6,146 nt of DNA from Veillonellaceae bacterium SB90 (lineage in GTDB: Bacteria > Bacillota > Negativicutes > Selenomonadales > Selenomonadaceae): positions 1-6,146 of the forward strand of contig CABJCJ010000050.1 in the NCBI GenBank assembly GCA_902364065.1, in the 5' to 3' direction. The notes beneath the pieces were generated by a model. The model was given only the letters and a program-made list of their open reading frames with translations, made no database searches and was not told the origin of the DNA. How positions within the stretch are numbered: position 1 is the first letter of the stretch; every line of letters starts with the position of its first letter. Shown piece by piece: positions 1 through 4,953 of this stretch. A program made the translations under genes and the position numbers.

Positions 1-776
1 GACAACTTGTGCAGGAAGTCCCTGCGGATGTTTGCGATGCGTTCATGCACACGAGCAACGCGAACACGCGCCTTATCTCGGTTCATGGACTTCGGCAATT
101 TGCGGGAAAGGCGGCGTTGCTCTCGGCAGAGCTTGCGTTGGAGCTTCTTCAGCGGGCGTGGGGATTGCGTCACGTTGCCGTCGCTGTCCGAGCAGAATGC
201 CCTTAACCCTACGTCGATACCAATCTGCTTACCACCGTTCGGACGGAGCAAGGATTCTTTTTCCGTTTCAACGCAAAGGGAAATGAAGTATTTCCCTGAC
301 GCCGCACGACGGACCGTGGCATTCAGGATCCTGCCCCCGAACTCCCGACTCTGCTTGATTTTCACAAAGCCGACCTTCGGCAGCTTGATCCGATTGCCTT
401 CGATACGGATGCCGCCACTCTGGTTGCGCGTCCGGTAAGACTGGCTGTGGCTGCGCTTTGATTTGAAGCGTGGGTATCTTGCCCGCTTCGCAAAGAAATT
501 CTCATAGGCATGGTCAAGATCACGCAAGGCTTCCTGCAACGCCATGCTGTCAACCTCAGAAAGCCACGCGGTTTCCTCACGTTTCTTCAGGTCGGTGAGC
601 AACCTGCTCGTCTTGACGTAGGTCAGCGGATTGCGGTTCACCTTCCATTCGTCGCGCCTGACTGCCAGAAAGTGGTTGAACACGAAGCGGACACAACCAA
701 GTGTACGGTTGATGAGGTTTTCCTGCGTCTTGCTCGGATAGATGCGGAACTTATAGCCGAGTGTGTGCGTTTCCAT
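1..776 (-). CDS. tnpB: TnpB (IS605 OrfB) RNA-guided nuclease family protein, 3'-truncated by window edge
   Basis: This frame stays open from an ATG at 776 to the window edge, giving 258 complete codons and no stop. Residues about 6-40 (YKFRIYPSKTQ, then GCVRFVFNHFLA) match the N-terminal helix-turn-helix region of IS605 OrfB/TnpB. GIDVGLRAF at about 186-194 is the first RuvC-like motif, with Asp188 as the expected catalytic acid. A basic stretch follows (about 200-258, rich in Lys/Arg). The RuvC Glu, the zinc finger and the last Asp would lie in the missing C-terminal third, since full-length TnpB is usually about 350-430 residues. The ribosome binding site AAGGAAG overlaps the tnpA stop region and sets the start, so translation is probably coupled to tnpA. 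In this family TnpB is a guide-RNA-directed DNA nuclease that helps retain the element. Whether this copy is intact cannot be judged here. Confidence 0.93.
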   Translation of the reverse strand, partial: METHTLGYKFRIYPSKTQENLINRTLGCVRFVFNHFLAVRRDEWKVNRNPLTYVKTSRLLTDLKKREETAWLSEVDSMALQEALRDLDHAYENFFAKRARYPRFKSKRSHSQSYRTRNQSGGIRIEGNRIKLPKVGFVKIKQSREFGGRILNATVRRAASGKYFISLCVETEKESLLRPNGGKQIGIDVGLRAFCSDSDGNVTQSPRPLKKLQRKLCREQRRLSRKLPKSMNRDKARVRVARVHERIANIRRDFLHKL

Positions 777-789
777 GCATTCACTTCCT

Positions 790-1188
790 TTACGATGTTT
801 TCTGGCTCTCGATATACTGCTTGACAATCTCAAGCGGCGCACCGCCAACCGTCGAGCAGAAATACGAATTTGTCCAAAGTGTTGGCAGTTTTGTTGTCAG
901 CCAATGAAATTCTTGCCGAAGTATCCTTGATGTTTTGCCCTTGATTGTCTTTACCGCTTTGTGGATACCAAATTGTGGATCAACCTCAAGCAGCAGGTGC
1001 ACATGGTCTGGCATGATTTCCATTTCGATGACGTCAAAGTTATTTTCGTCAGCAATGGAATGTATGAGCTCCTTCAATCTCACGTCCACGCCATTCACGA
1101 GCACTTTTCGACGATATTTGGAGCAGAATACGATGTGATACTTACAGGAATACACGATATTGTGGTTTGAATGATATACTCTGTTCAT
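790..1188 (-). CDS. tnpA: TnpA, Y1 HUH single-strand transposase (IS200/IS605 family)
   Basis: The product is 132 residues, the usual size for IS200-type TnpA (about 130-155). The N-terminal segment YHIVFCSKYRRKVL is typical of the family. PDHVHLLLEV at 60-69 contains the HUH metal-binding pair His62 and His64. Tyr125 in VKQYIESQ is the expected nucleophile that makes the 5'-phosphotyrosine link. Every catalytic residue I can identify is present, so the protein looks functional. In this family TnpA acts as a dimer on hairpins at the ends of single-stranded element DNA (peel-and-paste transposition). No Shine-Dalgarno sequence precedes the ATG. Instead a promoter -10 box ends seven bases upstream, which suggests leaderless or very weak translation. 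tnpB follows after 13 bp on the same strand. Confidence 0.95.
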   Translation of the reverse strand: MNRVYHSNHNIVYSCKYHIVFCSKYRRKVLVNGVDVRLKELIHSIADENNFDVIEMEIMPDHVHLLLEVDPQFGIHKAVKTIKGKTSRILRQEFHWLTTKLPTLWTNSYFCSTVGGAPLEIVKQYIESQKTS

Positions 1189-1194
1189 ACTTGT

Positions 1195-1223
1195 ATTATA
1201 CTACATATATCTAACTAATACAA
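1195..1223 (-). promoter_or_regulatory. Promoter of tnpA, placed for a leaderless transcript
   Basis: On the minus strand TTGTAT (1223-1218) and TATAAT (1200-1195) are separated by exactly 17 bases, a good sigma-70-type promoter. Six bases (ACAAGT) separate the -10 box from the tnpA ATG, so initiation at the usual distance would put +1 at or next to the A of the start codon. No ribosome binding site is visible in between. Confidence 0.7.
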
Positions 1224-1237
1224 CACTTGAAGCAACT

Positions 1238-1272
1238 GTCCGCCTTCAATTACTTACGTAAATTCGGCGGAC
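1238..1272 (-). repeat. Long hairpin in the IS left end with a GNRA-type loop
   Basis: Minus-strand arms GTCCGCC and GGCGGAC form a perfect 7-bp stem. Inside, AATTTAC and GTAATT pair as six base pairs with one bulged T, closing a GTAA loop. A small internal loop (G against GAA) separates the two stems. It lies upstream of the tnpA -35 box, so it would fold in single-stranded element DNA or in read-through RNA, not in mRNA from the proposed tnpA promoter. It may block read-through transcription or be part of the left-end structure. Confidence 0.65.
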
Positions 1273-1399
1273 GCGCCTTATATCCCCAGCCCTGAAGAGA
1301 CGGGGTTTTACGGCACATTTTGATAACGCAAAAGAGGCCAGCCGGCAACAGCAAGACTATGAGAAATTTGATCATTGCTTCCCGAAACATAATGTTCAT
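1250..1399 (-). pseudogene. Small hydrophobic peptide ORF, 3' end replaced by IS left end
   Basis: A ribosome binding site (AAAGGAG) lies five bases before the ATG at 1399; a second ATG at 1402 is closer to it. The encoded peptide begins MNIMFREAMIKFLIV and runs through one strongly hydrophobic segment, IKFLIVLLLPAGLFCVI, enough for a single membrane span or a signal sequence. After about CVIKM the frame enters the IS left end and continues with IS-encoded residues to a stop inside the inner IS hairpin, 49 codons in all. The native C-terminus is therefore lost, or the original stop lay just past the insertion point. A longer start is possible at 1447 (MINGNEITG, behind CGGAG). No family is recognised. 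A short membrane peptide or the head of a larger exported protein are both possible. Confidence 0.45.
1284..1305 (-). repeat. Outer imperfect hairpin, probable TnpA-recognised left-end hairpin
   Basis: CCCC and GGGG arms close a 22-base imperfect palindrome. An inner CTC/GGG stem with a TTCA loop and one internal mismatch gives the bulged shape typical of hairpins that TnpA binds. It is the structure furthest from tnpA, as expected for the hairpin nearest the tip. The cleavage site and guide tetranucleotide were not identified with confidence. Confidence 0.6.
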
Positions 1400-1518
1400 C
1401 ATCACTCCTTTAATAAGAACTCCTGTAATTTCATTGCCATTTATCATGATACTCCGTTCATAAAATAAAATGGTCGGTTCCAAGACGACATACCAGCCGC
1501 TTTTTATATTTGCCCTTC

Positions 1519-1695
1519 TCAATCTGCCGTCTGCCAGTACTCCGGTCCCGGCCAGCCGTAGAACATCCGATGCTGCGTGGTAGAAGTACGGTCATAGACA
1601 CCTTCTGGGATCATACCATACGCAGAAAGCGCCGAAGCAAACGGCACATAAAATGGCCCCTATTGGAATAACAAAGCCTCTATTGTCTGTATCAT
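1519..1695 (-). pseudogene. 58-codon ORF of unknown function with an in-frame amber codon at codon 12
   Basis: A strong ribosome binding site (GGAGG, about 7 bases from the ATG at 1695) and a good promoter precede MIQTIEALLFQ. Next comes TAG at 1662-1660, then the same frame continues for 46 sense codons to a TGA at 1521-1519. The downstream part includes PFYVPFASALSAYGMIPEG and ends FYGWPGPEYWQTAD, with a codon choice that looks coding. The simplest reading is a small gene killed by one nonsense mutation (for example CAG or TGG to TAG). Alternatives are amber read-through, or reinitiation: a GTG lies five codons after the stop, behind an AGGGG run. I do not recognise the family. The residue mix is not that of a membrane peptide. 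It lies between the HIRAN gene and the interrupted peptide gene, all on one strand. Confidence 0.5.
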
Positions 1696-1698
1696 AAT

Positions 1699-1743
1699 AT
1701 TCCCTCCAATAACTATTATTATACGATAGTTATTGGAGGGAAT
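1699..1743. repeat. 18-bp perfect inverted repeat with 9-bp spacer, centred on a promoter
   Basis: The arms at 1699-1716 and 1726-1743 are perfect reverse complements (ATTCCCTCCAATAACTAT on the plus strand). The 9-bp spacer holds the -10 box of the minus-strand promoter. One arm contains the GGAGG ribosome binding site of the 58-codon ORF and the other its complement CCTCC. It is not GC-rich and has no T-run, so it is not a typical terminator. A regulator's operator, or a structure that hides the ribosome binding site in read-through RNA, fits better. Confidence 0.85.
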
Positions 1744-1746
1744 TAA
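1718..1746 (-). promoter_or_regulatory. Promoter of the small-ORF pair, embedded in the inverted repeat
   Basis: On the minus strand TTAATT (1746-1741) and TATAAT (1723-1718) are 17 bases apart. The -10 is perfect and the -35 is poor (three of six consensus bases). Initiation near 1711 would give a leader of roughly 16 bases carrying GGAGG before the ATG at 1695. The inverted repeat is centred on the -10 box, so a bound protein would block RNA polymerase. Confidence 0.55.
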
Positions 1747-1849
1747 ATCAAAATATAAACATTCTTCTGATTATTCTTTATCTAGATGTTGAAAGCAGTA
1801 ATGCCTACAATCATACTACCATAATTTGTTGTTCATTCATCGGAAAAGG

Positions 1850-2179
1850 TCAATCCCGACCGAGCTCTTCCCTATGCAGAATGGACGCTTCATCGACTGC
1901 ACACAGAACGCCTTCTGGCAGCACGTACAGGATGGTTCCGTTTGCCTCATCGCCAATTTTATCGTACAGTCTGCCGGCACTCAGGCTTTTCCCTTGTATC
2001 GTATGGGGACTATTAGCAACATAACCGACCTTGCCCAATCCCTCCATGCTTACGCAGATGGCTTCTGGATCGTATTCGTTGTCGGGTTCTTTTTTCAATG
2101 TGACTTTCATCTCCGGCTTCATGAACGCAGTGCCAAAGCGATATTTCGTTCCCGTAATGGTGAAATACAATTTGTCCAT
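1850..2179 (-). CDS. Stand-alone HIRAN-domain protein
   Basis: The product is 109 residues from the ATG at 2179. That start is chosen because GGAGGTG (2191-2185) sits five bases upstream; an in-frame start at 2221 would lie inside the promoter. Residues about 4-95 look like one HIRAN domain. The key motif EPDNEYDPEAI is at 31-41, followed by GKVGYVANS at 49-57, matching the family pattern of a Glu-Pro-x-Asn-x-x-Asp-x-x-Ala-Ile core and a Gly-Tyr-Val strand. HIRAN domains in larger proteins such as HLTF bind DNA 3' ends. Small stand-alone bacterial copies are common but their roles are poorly known. No helicase, nuclease or membrane segment is attached. The gene is transcribed divergently from the TPR gene and is followed by the inverted repeat and small ORFs. 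Confidence 0.8.
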   Translation of the reverse strand: MDKLYFTITGTKYRFGTAFMKPEMKVTLKKEPDNEYDPEAICVSMEGLGKVGYVANSPHTIQGKSLSAGRLYDKIGDEANGTILYVLPEGVLCAVDEASILHREELGRD

Positions 2180-2211
2180 AAAAACACCTCCAACATCTTT
2201 TTCATACCTGT

Positions 2212-2220
2212 ATTTTAACA
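2212..2220 (-). promoter_or_regulatory. Probable extended -10 promoter of the HIRAN gene
   Basis: The minus strand reads TGTTAAAAT, an extended -10 element (TGn plus TAAAAT), ending 32 bases before the ATG at 2179. I see no convincing -35 box. It is arranged back to back with the promoter at 2280-2288. Confidence 0.45.
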
Positions 2221-2279
2221 CAGATTCGCAGCTTACGGCTTATAAAATCCATCATCCCTGCTGTTGCCGAATGGATGTA

Positions 2280-2288
2280 TGATATAAT
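2280..2288 (+). promoter_or_regulatory. Extended -10 promoter of the exported TPR-like gene
   Basis: TGATATAAT combines a perfect TATAAT with an upstream TGn. The nearest -35-like hexamer (TTGCCG at 2264-2269) is only 13 bases away, too close to count, so this looks like an extended -10 promoter. Initiation near 2295 leaves a leader of about 26 bases with AAGGAAG at 2305-2311 before the ATG at 2321. Confidence 0.6.
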
Positions 2289-2320
2289 GGACGTATATTT
2301 TGATAAGGAAGTGTCTCCTC

Positions 2321-3382
2321 ATGCTATCGAAGATAAAATGCGGCGTGCTGCTCTGCTGCAGCCTGCTGCTCAGTTCCCCCATGGCTCTGGCCAGGACGCA
2401 GACCATACAGGCGACGGGTATCTACCAGATGGGCGAAAATGACAGCATCGCCGCAGCCAAGGAAAATGCCCGCAAGGACGCCATGCGCAACGCTGCGGAA
2501 CAGGCCGGTGTTTACGTGCGCTCTTACTCAAAAACCAGGAATATGAAGCTGACGGATGATCAGGTGGAAGTCATCAGCATCCAGACCATGCAGGTCAAGA
2601 ACTGCCAGTACACGCAGGATTACCGCAACAACACGCTCGTCATCCATGCGTCGATTGAGGCCACCATTGACGATGCGGATTTCCAGAAGCGCATCGACGC
2701 CAATGACAAGATTAAGGACCTCCAGACGCAGCTGGCACAGGAAAAGGGAAAGAACCGCGATAACCTGAATCGGAAAATGCAGGAATCCGGCAGCGATCCC
2801 TATGCGTCGCTCCTCGTGAACGAGGAATTGCAGAAATTCCGCCAGAATCCGCAGTATGCCGCCGTGATTCACAAGGAATTCGCCGATTTTGCCAATCAGC
2901 GCAACGGCATTGTTCCGGCCGATATCTACGGACGCATGGCGCTGCTCGACCTGTACAACGGCTCCGCGCAGTTCCAGCGCGACCTGGATAAAGCCATGGA
3001 GATTGCCCCCAATGACCCCCTTTACTACACCATCGAGGCCTTGCAGACTCTTTCCACACGGGACTATTACGGCGCCGAGGCCCTGGCCGACCAGGCCTTG
3101 CACCTGAACGGCCGTTACTGGCCTGCCTATTACGTGCGTTCCATCGCCAAAGGCTTCCGCGGCTCCACACGCAAGGCCATTGCCGACTGCAACACTGCAC
3201 TCAAGCGCGGCGGCGAGAACTGCCGCTATGTCATGAATTACCGGGCCAAACTCCAGCGCGTCTTCGCCGGCCGCCACGATTTCGTCGAATTCAACGATGA
3301 CGATTTCCAGGAAGTGATTGAAGATACCATCAAGGGCTTCTACCACGACATGGAGCAGATAAAACTGCACAAGAAGCGGTAA
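2321..3382 (+). CDS. Exported protein with FlgT/LPP20-like N-terminal region and TPR-like C-terminal helices
   Basis: The product is 353 residues from the ATG at 2321, chosen because AAGGAAG lies nine bases upstream and a signal peptide follows. Residues 1-24 are a signal peptide: a basic start, the core GVLLCCSLLLSS, and an Ala-Leu-Ala cleavage site before RTQTIQATG. Residues about 27-118 resemble the FlgT N-terminal/LPP20 type of domain (ATGIYQMGENDS, an alanine-rich helix AAAKENARKDAMRNAAEQAG, then strands ending IHASIEATID). A charged, coiled-coil-like stretch covers about 120-155. Residues about 205-300 look like two or three TPR-type helix pairs (DLDKAMEIAPNDP, then YYGAEALADQALHLN, then RKAIADCNTALKRG). 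The protein probably acts in the cell envelope as a binding or scaffold factor. No enzyme motif is seen. It is convergent with the operon on its right, and the two stop codons are only 17 bp apart. Confidence 0.85.
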   Translation: MLSKIKCGVLLCCSLLLSSPMALARTQTIQATGIYQMGENDSIAAAKENARKDAMRNAAEQAGVYVRSYSKTRNMKLTDDQVEVISIQTMQVKNCQYTQDYRNNTLVIHASIEATIDDADFQKRIDANDKIKDLQTQLAQEKGKNRDNLNRKMQESGSDPYASLLVNEELQKFRQNPQYAAVIHKEFADFANQRNGIVPADIYGRMALLDLYNGSAQFQRDLDKAMEIAPNDPLYYTIEALQTLSTRDYYGAEALADQALHLNGRYWPAYYVRSIAKGFRGSTRKAIADCNTALKRGGENCRYVMNYRAKLQRVFAGRHDFVEFNDDDFQEVIEDTIKGFYHDMEQIKLHKKR

Positions 3383-3399
3383 ACGCCCTCCTATTTCCC

Positions 3400-4497
3400 T
3401 CAGCCGTGATCCGATTTTAGCCCGGCGCCGCACATGGAAATCAGCACATCCGAAACATGCCCATGCGCCCGGCAATACGCTTCATACCCCGCGTAAACGG
3501 CAGCCGTCGTGTGTTCACAGTAAATTCCCTGTCTGGCCAGCATGCTGCGAGCCCCCAGGATATTCTCTTCGGGAATCGCCACCCCCTTGACACCATAGCG
3601 ATACACATACGACAGAATCTCGGCACTGCGCATGGGCAGGCCAATGGCAATGCCTTCCGCCATGGTAGCAGCCTGCTGTTCCGGGCGGATCTGCACGTCG
3701 TGCCGTTCCATGGCCTTGAGCAGCGGCTGACAACGCTCGCTCTGCACGAGGTAAAGCTGCGGCATATGCTCAATGATTCCGCTTTCCAGCAGATGCTCCA
3801 GTCCTTTTACTATCCCCAGGAATAACGTGCCGTTTCCGACCGGGATGAAGATGTGTTCCGGGATGCGATGCAGCTGCTCGTATGTTTCGTAGATATATGT
3901 CTTGGTTCCTTCATAAAAAAACGGGTTATATACATGATTCGCATAATAAAGGTGTTCCTCGCGCGCTGTTGTGCGGCAAACATCTGCACAGTGATCGCGA
4001 TTTCCTGGAATGATATGTGCCGTTGCCCCATGTGCCTCAATCATACGGATTTTTTTATCTGATGTCCCTTCCGGCACAAAAATATCACAGGCAATGCCGG
4101 CTCTCCCACAGTAAGCGGCTACGCTATTGCCCGCATTGCCACTGCTATCCTGAATCACGCGCTTGACGCCGATGGATTTGGCATGGGCAATCAGTACCGC
4201 AGCACCGCGATCCTTGAAGGAAAGCGTCGGCATGAAGTAGTCCATCTTGAGCCAAACACCATCCCGGAACGGTATAATCGGCGTCATGCCCTCTCCTAAA
4301 GTAATGTCCCGCCAGGTATCATCTGCCATGGCCATGAACTTCCGATAACGGAATATGCTCCAGGTATCCCGGTCAACCTCCGCCAAAGAAAATTTAGGTG
4401 GTGTGTAGGATAGTTCCCAAAGTCCGCCACAATCACATTTGGGTTTACGAGTATCCGTGTCTTCTTCGTGTCCGCAGACCGTACAAACGAATTTCAT
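3400..4497 (-). CDS. Threonine-synthase-like PLP enzyme (fold type II) with N-terminal zinc ribbon
   Basis: The product is 365 residues from the ATG at 4497, seven bases after GGAGG; a GTG directly before it is a less likely start. Cys5, Cys8, Cys21 and Cys23 form a CxxC/CxC zinc-ribbon-like N-terminus. GEGMTP at 68-73 is the signature of short-form threonine synthases. SFKDRGA at 93-99 carries the expected PLP lysine, Lys95. SSGNAGNS (118-125) and PVGNGT (219-224) are cofactor-binding loops, and MCGAGLKS near the end is the usual C-terminal motif. In classical threonine synthase the lysine segment reads about NPTGSFKDRG; here it is MPTLSFKDRG, with Gly replaced by Leu. The gene is the last of the operon, 12 bp after the RidA gene. 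With RidA and a D-amino-acid PLP enzyme beside it, and no thrB or hom in view, a catabolic dehydratase or lyase is as plausible as threonine synthesis. Confidence 0.85.
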   Translation of the reverse strand: MKFVCTVCGHEEDTDTRKPKCDCGGLWELSYTPPKFSLAEVDRDTWSIFRYRKFMAMADDTWRDITLGEGMTPIIPFRDGVWLKMDYFMPTLSFKDRGAAVLIAHAKSIGVKRVIQDSSGNAGNSVAAYCGRAGIACDIFVPEGTSDKKIRMIEAHGATAHIIPGNRDHCADVCRTTAREEHLYYANHVYNPFFYEGTKTYIYETYEQLHRIPEHIFIPVGNGTLFLGIVKGLEHLLESGIIEHMPQLYLVQSERCQPLLKAMERHDVQIRPEQQAATMAEGIAIGLPMRSAEILSYVYRYGVKGVAIPEENILGARSMLARQGIYCEHTTAAVYAGYEAYCRAHGHVSDVLISMCGAGLKSDHG

Positions 4498-4509
4498 CAC
4501 TAACCCTCC

Positions 4510-4899
4510 TCAACGATTTTCATCAGGTAGTTCCGCCATGGCTTCAATCTCGACAAGCGCACCAAAATGGAGCGTGCGGGTAGGAACCACGACGCGGGCC
4601 GGCATATGCGAGCCAAAGAAATCCGCATAGACAGCGTTGACCTGGTCCCACAGTGATATATCTGCCAGATAAATCCGGCAAAGACCTACATCTTCTTTAC
4701 TGCATCCGGCGCGTTCCAATACGGCTTCCACATGCTGCAAGGCACATTTTGTCTGGGCCTGCACGTCTCCTGCCACCACACGCCCTGTTGCCGGCTCAAG
4801 CGGCAGTTGCCCGGACACATATAAGATGTTGTTCATGATGACACCAGGAGAATAATGACCTTTATTCCTGGAACCCTCAGGCTTTTCAATAAATTTCAT
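4510..4899 (-). CDS. ridA: RidA-family reactive enamine/imine deaminase (YjgF/YER057c/UK114)
   Basis: The product is 129 residues from the ATG at 4899, eight bases after GGAGG; the earlier in-frame ATG at 4920 would place the ribosome binding site inside the coding region. Typical RidA length is 124-131. Seen motifs are YVSGQLPLEPATG (27-39), the conserved arginine in MPARVVV (Arg102, matching Arg105 of E. coli RidA) and VEIEAMA (116-122), with Glu117 matching Glu120; the 15-residue spacing between Arg and Glu is the same as in E. coli. The active-site residues therefore suggest a working deaminase, not one of the Arg-less subfamilies. RidA proteins hydrolyse 2-aminoacrylate and related imines released by PLP dehydratases to 2-oxoacids and ammonia. 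Its position between two PLP enzyme genes fits that job exactly. The cytoplasmic trimer is known from the family. Confidence 0.93.
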   Translation of the reverse strand: MKFIEKPEGSRNKGHYSPGVIMNNILYVSGQLPLEPATGRVVAGDVQAQTKCALQHVEAVLERAGCSKEDVGLCRIYLADISLWDQVNAVYADFFGSHMPARVVVPTRTLHFGALVEIEAMAELPDENR

Positions 4900-4953
4900 G
4901 ATATTGACCTCCGTTACCATGATCCACGCTTGCTTTATTCTGCCAGCTTGGGG

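Larger units (their letters stand above)
1..1320 (-). mobile_element. IS200/IS605-family insertion sequence, left portion (right end outside window)
   Basis: The element carries co-directional tnpA and tnpB genes of the IS200/IS605 type, with tnpA upstream, and two hairpins between tnpA and the flanking DNA as expected for a left end. Elements of this family have no terminal inverted repeats and make no target duplication, so the exact tip cannot be read from one end alone. The outer hairpin ends at 1305 and the tip probably lies within the next 5-25 bases; 1320 is an estimate. The right end, and the guide RNA that normally overlaps it, lie beyond position 1. Confidence 0.9.

Noticed and set aside
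7..438. Plus-strand frames opposite tnpB
   Set aside because: They are antisense shadows of an uninterrupted tnpB frame with recognised motifs.
1320..1399. Lipobox in the small hydrophobic peptide (LPAGLFC)
   Set aside because: The residues just before Cys (Leu-Phe) do not fit the small-residue pattern needed for lipoprotein processing.
1250..1522. A 90-residue minus-strand frame starting at TTG, taken as one gene
   Set aside because: There is no ribosome binding site at the TTG. Its last third is IS left-end sequence, and a better start lies at 1399-1402 behind AAAGGAG.
1519..1695. Pyrrolysine insertion at the UAG
   Set aside because: Nothing in the window supports pyrrolysine machinery, and an 11-residue head plus a 46-residue tail does not resemble known pyrrolysine proteins. 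Nonsense mutation is simpler.
1826..2218. A 130-codon plus-strand frame opposite the HIRAN gene
   Set aside because: It has no ribosome binding site and no family-like features, and the minus strand encodes a clear HIRAN motif with a strong ribosome binding site.
2528..3475. A 315-codon open frame on the minus strand across the TPR-like gene
   Set aside because: It is antisense to a gene with a signal peptide, promoter and ribosome binding site. Its translation is low-complexity Val/Gly/Leu-rich with no recognisable domain, as expected of the opposite strand of GC-rich codons, and it overlaps the end of the threonine-synthase-like gene.
3400..4497. OrtB (ornithine-fermentation thiolase subunit) as the identity of the threonine-synthase-like gene
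   Set aside because: The length of 365 residues is well short of the roughly 470 I recall for OrtB, and no OrtA or ornithine aminomutase genes are nearby.
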